This document shows positions 11,716 to 22,900 of a stretch of 64,000 nucleotides of DNA, one piece after another. The position numbers were made by a program, and so were the translations under genes. Source of the stretch: Hemibagrus wyckioides (lineage: Eukaryota; Chordata; Actinopteri; Siluriformes; Bagridae); assembly GCF_019097595.1 (NCBI RefSeq), contig NC_080716.1, forward strand, positions 27,283,401 through 27,347,400, given 5' to 3'. The notes beneath the pieces are model-generated. The model saw nothing but the letters and a program-made list of their open reading frames with translations, did not search any database and had not been told where the DNA came from. The stretch's first letter is position 1. Every line of letters begins with the position of its first letter.

Positions 11716-13228
11716 CTATTAGAACAAGTTCACTGATTTAATGTGCCATTGTAAAGTTGTAAAATATATAAATCCGTGATTTTTTTACCATCGATTGCTT
11801 TTTACGCTGAGCTTCACCTCGTCATTCTAAACCCCGGGGTAGAGGTAGAGGGGTAGGAGTGGGGTTATAAAGCATGGCTTTTTACCCTGGGGTTATGAAT
11901 CTCAGCACAGGCTTTTACAGTGTTAACTCCACATCATGGTGCTGAATATATACAGTGTGAAACAATGTGGCATTGCTTAGCAACAGAAGCCTGATCAGAA
12001 ACTGAGCAGCGTGTGAAAACCTCATATCAGGTGAAAACCAGGACGTAGCAACGATTAAGAAAAAGGCTGGATAGATAAAGTTATGCGGCTAAATGTGACG
12101 GAAGTGCGTCGGTCTGAAAAATTAGCGGAAGTCTGATATCGACGAACAAACACCTGGTGAGCAACACGAGAAACTTCGAAAGAGCCAAAACAATACGGTA
12201 AAGCCAAGAAAGATAACGATACACAGAATACACTCGAGCGCAGAAACGCATTCCTCCCTGATGTGAAAGCATGAGACAAGCCAGTGTTTTATCCAATCAG
12301 AGTTGTTGAAATATGCTAATTAGAAGAGGCGGGGTTTAGGAGTGTACAGTGGGAAAGGACCGAATTATGAGGAGTGAGGATTCAGGGTTAAACCCTCGAA
12401 CTACACACCCCAGGATTGTGTTTATATGGAGTTTCTAATCTGTTTCAAATGTGAAAAGCTTTTAGGATTCCTGTAAACATCTGAAGTTATACATCTGATA
12501 TTAAATGAGAGTATGAAGATGAATTAGTGGTAGAGTGATGCTATTATTGCTAAAGCCAAGCTGAGATTACGATCTTATTGTGCATGTAAACACTCTGAGT
12601 ATATGTGAAAGTGTACACAGGAGTAGCAGACAGTGACGTGTGGAAAGAAAAGTGTTAAGATGAGTAATCTGAGGGATTTGGAGCGAGCTCTGCTAGCGTA
12701 CACCGGGTTATGAATCTGCAGGTTTTAGATGCAGGTGTAAAGCATTAAACGAAAAGCAGAGAGGATCCCGGGCTGTTTTTTTTTTTTTCCCCTTTCATGC
12801 GCGCTCTGTGCGGTCCTGGCCTTTAGAGCTCCATTACACTGTACTTATGGGCTTTAGAGATGTCAACAACGTTAAGGCAGCTGTATTGTTTGCTCAGTCA
12901 AGGAAAATTACAGATGAATTCCTGGCTGTTTTTGTGCAGGGGGTGGAAACGCGTGTCACTGTCAAAAGGCGAAGCTCAGGCCCGTCGCATCGCATCGTAT
13001 CGCAGAGGAGCAGAGTGGTGTACTGGGTTTAGAAATGATATGACATGATATAAAACAGACAGTGTGTGACACGAACATCTGGATGTTTTTTTGGAGGTGG
13101 GGTATCCCATCATGCTCCTGAAGGAAGAGAGGAACAACTCGGGTGAGAAAAAAGGAGGAGGAAAAGGTGTGGGTCAAACAGGTCATGTTTCACCCCCCCA
13201 CACTTCTCCTGTGGAGAGAACAGGAATG
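11716..13228. other. Unique non-coding stretch
   Basis: Balanced sequence. Bases 12285-12330 (TTTTATCCAATCAGAGTTG, then ATGCTAATTAG) may be a short 3' fragment of the unnamed dispersed repeat family. A CGCATCGCATCGTATCGC run (12984-13001) is a tiny tandem repeat. The two 74-codon frames at 12.06-12.28 and 12.81-13.03 kb have no recognisable features. Confidence 0.4.
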
Positions 13229-13392
13229 GTGTGTGTGTGTGGGTGTGTGTGTGTGTGTGGGTGGGTGTATGTCAGTGCATGAGTGCGTGTGTGAACTTTT
13301 GCCTCAGCTCCCACTCAGCCCATCAGCCAGCAAATGGAGCAGAGCAGCAGCTCTGCAGCTGGGCACAAGTGAACACACACACACACACACAC
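13229..13392. repeat. (GT)n and (CA)n in inverted arrangement
   Basis: A GT tract with GGGTG interruptions (13229-13265) and a CA tract (13374-13392) face each other across about 110 bp of unique sequence. A 154-codon open frame at 13143-13607 runs through both tracts. Most of its unusual residues come from them. Confidence 0.85.
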
Positions 13393-13399
13393 TGACACA

Positions 13400-13630
13400 C
13401 AGAGAGCCCCTTTGTGTGCCTGATGAGGGCCTGGCAGCGCAGGAGCAGAGGGCTGCGGGAGAAATTACGGCCACCAGCCATTATCACACCCATGGCACAC
13501 CATCATCTGTCTTCTCATTGGCCCTGTCACCTGTTCGTCATTTAGCAGCCAATAACCATTCATTACGCTCAGGAGTCCGACAGCCACAACAGCCCTCAGT
13601 TCAATGACCATTGAGTGCTCTGAGAGGCCC
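13400..13630. promoter_or_regulatory. Candidate conserved non-coding element
   Basis: Compact unique sequence with words typical of vertebrate developmental enhancers: GAAATTACGG, CCAGCCATTATCACACCC, CTCATTGGCCCTGTCACCTG, TTTAGCAGCCAATAACCATT and CATTACGC. It has ATTA cores, a CACCTG E-box and two CCAAT-type boxes. It sits between CA and GT microsatellites and stands out from them. Conservation is inferred, not shown. Confidence 0.35.
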
Positions 13631-13639
13631 TTTCTTAAC

Positions 13640-13649
13640 GTGCATTGAG

Positions 13650-13680
<31 letters not shown>

Positions 13681-14024
13681 GTGAGAGAAGAGCAGTATTT
13701 CAGACAGACGTTGTATCCTGAGATTTTTCTCTGCTTCTATATGCCACATTAAAGGTAACTATAAGTGGATAAAAAGTACTCATATGAAATGGCATTTTGT
13801 AATAAATAACAAAAGGTTTAATGACCAATACACATGCTTTAGGATTCGATTAATCCACTGGTGATAGCTGTGATGTGTGTTTGTTTGTGTTGTTCGTCAC
13901 TAGAGCAAATTTGTGTAAAGTAAACAAAAATAATAAAATAATTCAGGTGCAGTCCTGACGCCGTGCTGTTTGTCGTCATTTTATACATCCAGAGGTTGTT
14001 CTGGATGCAAGATTATTTTGTGCA

Positions 14025-14056
<32 letters not shown>

Positions 14057-14163
14057 AAAAGAACATAAATCCAAGGTTTCTTAGTCCATTTTTAACCAAT
14101 GGAAAAAAAAAATCTCCATTATGGCCAGATTTTTTTTTTAGTACGTGTACAATTGGCACAAAT

Positions 14164-14196
<33 letters not shown>

Positions 14197-14312
14197 CCAT
14201 CCATGTTAAATGGCTGATCTGTGCATGGGGAGGAAATGCCTCTGAGTTGGTGGGTCAGGAGCTTAGGGAGGCCAGGCCTAGCACTGCCATACATCCCTCT
14301 CACACACACACA

Positions 14313-14349
<37 letters not shown>

Positions 14350-16118
14350 ATTCAGGGAGCACTTCCTCAGCTCTCCTTGGGGGGACGCCAGTGTGGGAGA
14401 AACGGACTGTTCCGGAAAGCCGAGGCCGACATCCTGTAAGCTCGAGAATCTTCTGCTCTTTCCAGACCTCCACATTCTCCAGCCTCAGAAACACCCTGCC
14501 TGAGGCTAAACCCTGTGCTAGCACAGTTCGCGCTCTTCATGCTAGCCCTGCAAAGAGAACTAGCACTCTCACTGGAACAAATACTTTCTCACATAATCAC
14601 AAAAGACCACAGAATCATCAAAATCGACCAAAATAATCAATTCTGATGTGTTATGACTAGCACTAGCTAAGTGAGTTTGCTAGCTGGTTAGGAAACTAGC
14701 TCTCATTTGTCCCCTGGGACTTCAGAACATTTCAGAGCCTTGTTCTGTTTTCAAATGTTTATTTATCAGCGAGCAAAACACTAAAAATGCAAACTTTTCT
14801 CTCTGTTGCCTAATGTCAGCTAAATTATCTTGCTAGCTGATGAGTGAGAAGCTAATAATCTTGCGCTAATGTGTCCTGTAAAAACTCAAATGGGACTTCA
14901 GGACATTTCAGAGTTATTATTTCCTTGAGAAAAACTCTAAATGAGTAAAATACTTTCTTCTTTACTAATATTAGCTAAGTTAGTAGCTAATCTAGCTCAC
15001 TTAGTATAATCATTTGTAGCTAAAATTTTTTTTTAAATTTTAGCGCTTTGTTAGCAAAATGCTAATCTTACATTTGTTACAAAAGGGATTTAAAGATTTT
15101 TGAATGCAGCAAAAAAAAAACCACAGAATAAACCAGGCGCTAACTCAGCCGTGTCTGTCAGCTTGATCTGAGGATTAAGGGTGTAGGATTAAGCGATATC
15201 TGATGATTGACACGTTAGCGTGAAAGTCGCTCATCATGAAGCTCATAAAAAAAATAATAAAACATAACCATTAAGAGCAGCCACAAGTCTATCAGTATCA
15301 TGTTTGGACACAGGTCAGTAAATTACTGTACGCCTTTGAAGTGCCATATCCGGTTTGAAGCGTGTGTGTGTGTGTGATATAATGAACGCTACTGTTTCCG
15401 CTGATAGTGGTTTGTGTAGGAGTTGAAACGCTGAGAGATATTACAGCCGCTGTTTATTATTTGAGGACCGCCGTGGCTTCCTCTTTCCCTCAGCACCGCT
15501 TCTGTCATTTTCATTTACTGAAATCTTTCATTTACGGACGCTTTTCATTCCCATTTCAGGAGGAATAACTGATGGATGCTGTGACTGAGGTGATGTTGGT
15601 GTGGATGCCGAGTCAGCTAAAGTCTTTATTTCACATCATGTAATATTATTAATGGCTCTACAGACCTCTCACTGATTAGTTCAGTAAACTACTGTGTGAA
15701 AACATCAGCTGTGTCTCAATCAGCTACCTAGTTTCCCTAGTTTAGCAGTGAGGAAGTCGGCCATTTTGAGTTTTGTCGCTCTGTTGATTAGAAATCCCAA
15801 AACTTTAAGGGTTAAGGGTCTTTGCTCTTGGAGTGACAGCTTTTGGTGGACCGGAGATTCATCCTCACATCCTATTGACCAGTAGTCCAACACCTTTACC
15901 CATAAACTACCATTAGGGAGCTTGAGAGCTGATTGAGACACAGCCGGCCTTTTCCTATTATATTATCCATTATCATGTTAAAGGCTATAAAAAAAGATTT
16001 GTTTTTATTTTGCTTAGCCTTGCTACCTGAAGACATCTCCAGCTATTCCACATCTACAGGAAGTTACATCATCAGAATTTTGATCTGAAGAACAGTAGCT
16101 TTTATAAATCTGGTTTGT
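13640..16118. other. Non-coding stretch with several microsatellites
   Basis: Contains (GT)n at 13652-13681, (AAAT)n at about 14026-14056, (GT)n at 14169-14196 and (CA)n at 14299-14344. The last two form a second GT/CA facing pair. (GT)n at 15362-15377 follows. The 14.6-15.1 kb part is rich in GCTAGC and TAGCTAA words. Frames through the GT and CA runs at 14.15-14.64 kb are artefacts. No gene seen. Confidence 0.45.
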
Positions 16119-16485
<367 letters not shown>

Positions 16486-16489
16486 TATT

Positions 16490-16984
16490 CAGCATTAAAC
16501 TCAGTCATGATACACTATACACTGAAAGTAAATAATGGACAAATCCTCAGCTTTAGGAGTGCTGTTAATCTCCTTGTACTGTTAGCATGGACGCTAGTTC
16601 CTGTATGGTGATTAATTCTAGTTTGATCCTGATACCGATTTAATATCAAAGTGAAGCTGATTATCAATGAAGCCACTTCTCTCTGCCTTTCCTTCACTCA
16701 GAGACAGCGTTTTTACTCGAGTGAATACGCTGTTCATAGTGTGGATGGAAAAAACGGAGATATTCAAAAACAATGACATAATTCTAGTCATGTTACTCGA
16801 GATGAAACAAGATGGAGGACTTCATTACAGATATCAGCACACCTTTAGTGAAAAGCAGAATCTCTGAAATACACTACACGAGTTTCACTCTGATATTTTA
16901 TTCTCTTTTTCTGCTCTAATGACTGTGTGACTCGAGCGACTCAGACTTCCGACAGTGCAAAATCTTATGATGCGTTTTAGATCA
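16490..16984. other. Unique non-coding stretch
   Basis: Balanced sequence without repeats. A 66-codon frame at 16667-16867 has no recognisable feature. Nothing else seen. Confidence 0.35.
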
Positions 16985-17340
16985 AATCCATCAAAGTTGG
17001 AACGAATAATCATACTAAATATTAACTTCTTTTTTAAAAATATAATTTAAATAAAATACATTTAAAATAAAAATAAATATTCACTTCAACACACTGAAGG
17101 TTCACTTAATTTTTTAATATAATGTAAATAAATAATGATTACATGTTCACTACAACCCAATAGTCACTTTTTTTTTAAAGACAAAAATATAATTTAAATA
17201 AATATTTATTACATTTTTACTTCAACACACTAAATATTCACAAAAAATATATTGTGAATAAATAATTATTAAATATTTAATAATTAAAACACTGAACATT
17301 CACTTTTTTTCATATAATTTAAAATAATGAATATAAATCA
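16985..17340. repeat. AT-rich tandem repeat, unit about 56-70 bp
   Basis: The anchor TTCACTTCAACACACTGAA and its variants recur at about 17097, 17153, 17223 and 17288. Each is followed by an AT-rich run containing AATATAATTTAAATAAATA and a second TTCAC. An earlier, weaker copy begins near 17008. The copies are well diverged. Confidence 0.6.
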
Positions 17341-17393
17341 ATTTTTGAAAAAATAAAAAACAATTTCTGGTGTCTCACTGTGGACTTTTAATA

Positions 17394-17396
<3 letters not shown>

Positions 17397-17490
<94 letters not shown>
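17397..17490. repeat. (TA)33 joined to (GT)n
   Basis: A perfect TA run (17397-17462) passes directly into a GT run (17463-17490). Such TA-to-TG junctions often arise by point change followed by slippage. The reading frames through this tract are artefacts. Confidence 0.97.
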
Positions 17491-17845
17491 AGCACGAAGC
17501 TGCACAAGGCTGCATGTATAATATGGAGGTTGACCCCAACTCCCCATCCCAATATCCCACAATCCCCTGCTTCCTGTCCCTCACCTCCCTCTTGCTGTCC
17601 CGTCTAGCAAACCCTGCAACTGGGAATCACAGGGGTGAGCTGAGGGGCAAAGCAAGCCACACACACACACACACACACACAAAATAAAATTACATTAAAA
17701 AATATTGTATTAAAAACACCAGTTTCTGATCAAAACACAGGTTTGTGTATCAGTAAAACCTTTGAGAGAGTGTGCTTGTGTTGTTAAAGTTTTTGTTAAA
17801 ATGATATTTGTCTTTACAGAATTAAGCTTTTTTCATGTTTCATGC
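17491..17845. other. Non-coding stretch with one (CA)n run
   Basis: CT-rich unique sequence at 17520-17620 is followed by (CA)n at 17659-17682. The CA run faces the GT run at 17463-17490, giving a third inverted GT/CA pair. No gene signal seen. Confidence 0.4.
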
Positions 17846-17935
17846 TTTGTGAGGACCTTCCACAGACCGTTAACTATTAATGTAGATAATTATTGATGAA
17901 ATAAATCAGATTAATTAAAGAGAAAATTCTGCCTG

Positions 17936-17979
<44 letters not shown>

Positions 17980-18074
17980 GAATAATGTTGGTGCTATTTA
18001 TTTATTTATTTAAATTTCCGTATGGGGACCAGAGAAAGAAATGAAATGTCCCCACCAGGTCAACCCTACCCCCT

Positions 18075-18108
<34 letters not shown>

Positions 18109-18110
18109 AA
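17846..18110 (-). repeat. Inverted copy of the GT-anchored GGACC/GGTCC repeat
   Basis: On the plus strand it reads TTTGTGAGGACCTTCC, then an AT-rich middle that includes (TTA)n at 17937-17979, then TATGGGGACCAGAGAAAGAA, AAATGTCCCCACCAGGTC, and a (CA)n run at 18078-18106. This is the reverse of the unit order at 1-1016. The inserted (TTA)14 run shows slippage inside the AT-rich part. Confidence 0.7.
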
Positions 18111-18246
18111 ACCAAATGGCAAAAGTAATAATTTAATGAACTTTAATACTTTAACACAATAATATTTCAGTGAATATTTCATGATAATTTGACATTTTAA
18201 AAAAATATATATTAACTTTATATATAAAAAAATTTTATATTAAAAA

Positions 18247-18249
<3 letters not shown>

Positions 18250-18305
<56 letters not shown>
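18250..18305. repeat. (TA)n microsatellite
   Basis: About 28 uninterrupted TA units in an AT-rich setting. Confidence 0.97.
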
Positions 18306-18308
<3 letters not shown>

Positions 18309-18479
18309 GCTAATTAAAAGGATTCCTGCTAACGACTCCCCCACACAACCCCTACCCCCTCTAGAATGATGGACTTTATCTCTGAATCTCTTCACATGAC
18401 CCTTGTAATCTGTTTCGCGTCTTTTCCTCGTCCCTCGGTGCAAAACTTATAGTTTAACTATAAATAGTGGTAGCTAATG

Positions 18480-18761
18480 CCATTGACCCCGAAGGTTAAT
18501 GCAAAGGCTTTGGGGCTTCTTTCATCCCCCAGAGTTCCTCAGTGCTGGACGGCGCTCAGGTTACACGAGCACAGAGCACGAGGAAATGAGTTCATATCTC
18601 AATATGAAGCGAGGATTTCGGCGTGATCGCGCACCTACGTGGACAACCAATGAGTGAGAAGTGTGTGGACGAAGCGGGATTAATCCCCCTCCCGCATCCA
18701 CTGATGAGATCATCGCATGGGATGAGAAAAAATCCGAACATCAGAGCTCAAAAAAAAAAAA
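18480..18761. promoter_or_regulatory. Candidate regulatory stretch with GGGATTAATCCC palindrome
   Basis: Unique, relatively GC-rich sequence with several CpGs (GGCGTGATCGCGCACC). It has a perfect 12-bp palindrome GGGATTAATCCC at 18676-18687, a double GGATTA site of the type bound by K50 homeodomain factors (Otx, Pitx, Goosecoid). An ATG at 18762 in a fair start context opens a 66-codon frame, but that frame runs into (TG)n and I do not treat it as a gene. Confidence 0.25.
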
Positions 18762-19076
18762 ATGGCGGCTGCTACTGCAGATGTGCTGGAGGCTAAGGCC
18801 GTGATTCACTTCTTATGTTTTTATATGATCGATCAATCTAATCCAGATGATTCCACCTGTGTGTGTGTGTGTGTGGGTGTGATGTGTGTGTGTGTTACCA
18901 CACAACACACAACTTCCTGTAATACACAGATTCCTTACCTGTGTGCTGTCCTAGGAAAATAATCAACGTTATATATCCTGGTACTAGTGCTGACTTGAAG
19001 GGTTTACTTCCTCTTTCTCTTCCTTTTCTTCTTCCCCTTCCTCCTCATCTTCTATTTCCTAACAGTTGTCGTGTTG
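18762..19076. other. Non-coding stretch with (GT)n
   Basis: Holds (GT)n at about 18858-18893 and a CT-rich patch at 19010-19060. No other feature seen. Confidence 0.4.
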
Positions 19077-19175
19077 CTTTTATCCGTTTACGGTTACGTT
19101 TAATGTAATCAGGTGTAAAAAAGTTCTCACTCCAATGACGCTGGAGACTCCTTCCATAGCCGTGAAATAGTTATT
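19077..19175 (+). repeat. Unnamed dispersed repeat, copy B
   Basis: TTTTATCCGTTTACGGTTAC (landmark 1) at 19078 is followed only about 60 bp later by CGCTGGAGACTCCTTCCAT (landmark 2), so it has an internal deletion relative to copy C. Confidence 0.6.
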
Positions 19176-19965
19176 GAGCTTTGGTTTGTTCTTATCTTCA
19201 TAGGAAGTTAGTTCTAGCTCCTGGATCTAATAAGGAACCTGTGTGTCGGGTAAAAGATTACAAGAATCCTTCAGTGAGATGAACAAAGTGGACAGTAGAC
19301 CTGTGTGTAATAGACACTGCATTGTTCAGAGAGCTCCTGGAAAGGTCAAACACACACAGGAGTAGAAAATGCTTTGTGCACAGTGAGGGGCCAAGGGGAG
19401 GGAGGAGAACAGGGATCCAGGGATCCAGGGAATGATGGGAAGGTAAGGGAGGGAGGGAGAGTCGGCCCTCCTGGTGTGAAAGGACCCTAATGGCACCAGC
19501 AGCTGAGTGGTCTGGAATCGTCATCGGGAAGGTCATCAGAGTGCACGAGTATATGTGTGTGTGTGTGTGTGGAATAGGCCACAGAAGAATCGTTACTCCC
19601 GGTGTCAGGTAACTCATGTTGCGGCTGTGCATCTGTGCCGCGATCCCTCGCTCTCTTTACGTCTCTTTTACGGCAGGAATTTCACACGTTAATGAGCATC
19701 CCATCAGCACCGGGTCTGCTAACACCATCCCAGGCTGTGCTGTGCTGACACCACACTAACCACTCACTCACACTGCACTCACACTGCACTCACACGCCAC
19801 TCACACGGCCCACTGCAGGACACTTAAAAACACACAAGCAGAAAAAAAACAAAGGCAAAGAAATGAAGTAGATAATAAAATAATAACAGTTTGTGATGTG
19901 GCCTGATGAGATGTGACACACTGCAGGATGATAAATGATATGCTGTTACAGGAAAATCATAAACA
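19176..19965. other. Unique stretch with a small 12-bp tandem repeat
   Basis: A CACTCACACTG-type unit repeats about four times at 19758-19812. (GT)n lies at 19554-19571. The 124-codon minus-strand frame at 19258-19632 has no recognisable features. Near 19890-19950 the words TGTGATGTGGCCTGATGAG and GGATGATAAATGATATG look like a possible seed for the GTGAT satellite that follows. Confidence 0.4.
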
Positions 19966-22900
19966 ATGATGTGATGTGATGTGATGTGATGTGATGTGAT
20001 GTGACGTGACGTGACCTGATCTGATGTGATGTGATGTGATGTGATGTGATGTGATGTGATGTGACGTGACGTGACCTGATCTGATGTGATGTGATGTGAT
20101 GTGATCTGATGTGATGTGATGTGATGTGATGTGATGTGATGTGATGTGATCTGATGTGATGTGATGTGATGTGATGTGATGTGATGTGATCTGATGTGAT
20201 CTGATCTGATCTGATCTGATCTGATCTGATCTGATGTGATGTGATGTGATCTGATCTGATCTGATGTGATGTGATCTGATGTGATCTGATGTGATCTGAT
20301 GTGATCTGATGTGATGTGATCTGATGTGATGTGATGTGATCTGCTCTGATCTGATCTGATGTGATGTGATGTGATGTGATGTGATGTGATCTGATCTGAT
20401 GTGATGTGATGTGATGTGATCTGATGTGATGTGATGTGATGTGATCTGATGTGATCTGATGTGATCTGATCTGATCTGATCTGATCTGATCTGATCTGAT
20501 CTGATGTGATGTGATCTGATGTGATGTGATCTGATGTGATGTGATCTGATGTGATGTGATCTGATGTGATGTGATCTGATATAATGTGATCTGATGTGAT
20601 CTGATGTGATGTGATGTGATGTGATGTGATGTGATGAGATCTGATCTGATCTGATCTGATCTGATCTGATCTGATGTGATCTGATGTGATGTGATGAGAT
20701 CTGATGTGATGTGATGTGATGTGATGTGATCTGATGTGATGTGATGTGATGTGATGTGATGTGATGTGATGTGATGTGATCTGATGTGATGTGATCTGAT
20801 GTGATGTGATGTGATGTGATGTGATGTGATGTGATCTGATCTGATCTGATCCGATGTGATGTGATGTGATGTGATGTGATCTGATCTGATCCGATCCGAT
20901 GTGATGTGATGTGATGTGATGTGATGTGATCTGATCCGATGTGATGTGATGTGATGTGATGTGATGTGATGTGATGTGATCTGATCCGATGTGATGTGAT
21001 GTGATGTGATGTGATGTGATGTGATGTGATCTGATCTGATCTGATCCGATCCGATCCGATGTGATGTGATGTGATGTGATCTGATCCGATGTGATGTGAT
21101 GTGATGTGATGTGATGTGATGTGATCTGATGTGATGTGATGTGATGTGATGTGATGTGATGTGATGTGATGTGATGTGATGTGATCTGATCTGATCTGAT
21201 CTGATCCGATGTGATGTGATGTGATGTGATCCGATCCGATGTGATGTGATGTGATGTGATCTGATCTGATGTGATCTCATGTGATCTGATGTGATGTGAT
21301 GTGATCTGATGTGATCTGATGTGATGTGATCTGATGTGATCTGATGTGATGTGATGTGATGAGATCTGATGTGATGTGATGTGATGTGATCTGATGTGAT
21401 GTGATGTGATGAGATCTGATGTGATGTGATGTGATGTGATGTGATGTGATGTGATGTGATGTGATGTGATGTGATCTGATGTGATGTGATCTGATGTGAT
21501 GTGATGAGATCTGATGTGATGTGATGTGATGTGATGAGATCTGATGTGATGTGATGTGATGTGATGTGATGTGATCTGATGTGATGTGATGTGATCTGAT
21601 GTGATCTGATGTGATCTGATGTGATGTGATGTGATGTGATGAGATCTGATCTGATGTGATCTGATGTGATGTGATGTGATGTGATGAGATCTGATGTGAT
21701 GTGATGTGATGAGATCTGATGTGATGTGATCTGATGTGATGTGATGTGATGAGATCTGATGTGATGTGATGTGATGTGATCTGATGTGATGTGATGTGAT
21801 GTGATGTGATGTGATCTGATGTGATGTGATGTGATCTGATGTGATGTGATGTGATGTGATGTGATCTGATGTGATGTGATGTGATGTGATGTGATGTGAT
21901 GTGATGTGATGTGATGAGATCTGATGTGATGTGATGTGATCTGATGTGATCTGATGTGATGTGATCTGATGTGATGTGATGAGATCTGATGTGATCTGAT
22001 GTGATCTGATGTGATGTGATGTGATGTGATCTGATGTGATGTGATGTGATGTGATGAGATCTGATGTGATGTGATGTGATGTGATGTGATGTGATCTGAT
22101 GTGATGTGATGTGATCTGATGTGATGAGATCTGATGTGATCTGATGTGATCTGATGTGATCTGATGTGATCTGATGTGATGTGATGTGATGTGATGAGAT
22201 CTGATCTGATGTGATCTGATGTGATGTGATGTGATGAGATCTGATGTGATGTGATGTGATGTGATGTGATCTGATGTGATGTGATGTGATCTGATGTGAT
22301 GTGATCTGATGTGATGTGATGAGATCTGATGTGATGTGATGAGATCTGATGTGATGTGATGTGATGTGATCTGATGTGATCTGATGTGATCTGATGTGAT
22401 GTGATGAGATCTGATGTGATCTGATGTGATCTGATGTGATGTGATCTGATGTGATGTGATGTGATGTGATGAGATCTGATGTGATGTGATCTGATGTGAT
22501 CTGATGTGATCTGATGTGATGTGATCTGATGTGATCTGATGTGATGTGATGTGATGTGATGTGATCTGATGTGATCTGATGTGATGTGATGTGATGTGAT
22601 GAGATCTGATGTGATGTGATCTGATGTGATCTGATGTGATGTGATCTGATGTGATGTGATGAGATCTGATGTGATGTGATGTGATCTGATGTGATGTGAT
22701 CTGATGTGATGTGATGTAATGAGATCTGATGTGATGTTATGTGATGTGATGTGATCTGATCTGATGTGATGTGATGTGATGTGATGTGATCTGATGTGAT
22801 CTGATCTGATCTGATCTGATGTGATGTGATGTGATGTGATGAGATCTGATGTGATGTGATGTAATGAGATCTGATGTGATGTGATGTGATGTGATCTGAT

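Noticed and set aside
13143..13607. 154-codon open frame on the plus strand
   Set aside because: It reads through GT and CA microsatellites (Cys/Val and Thr/His runs). The non-repeat part overlaps a block that looks more like conserved non-coding DNA.
18762..18962. ATG frame beginning MAAATADVLEAKAV, in a fair start context
   Set aside because: Attractive first residues, but it runs into a GT microsatellite within 35 codons, has no donor site before that, and matches nothing I know.
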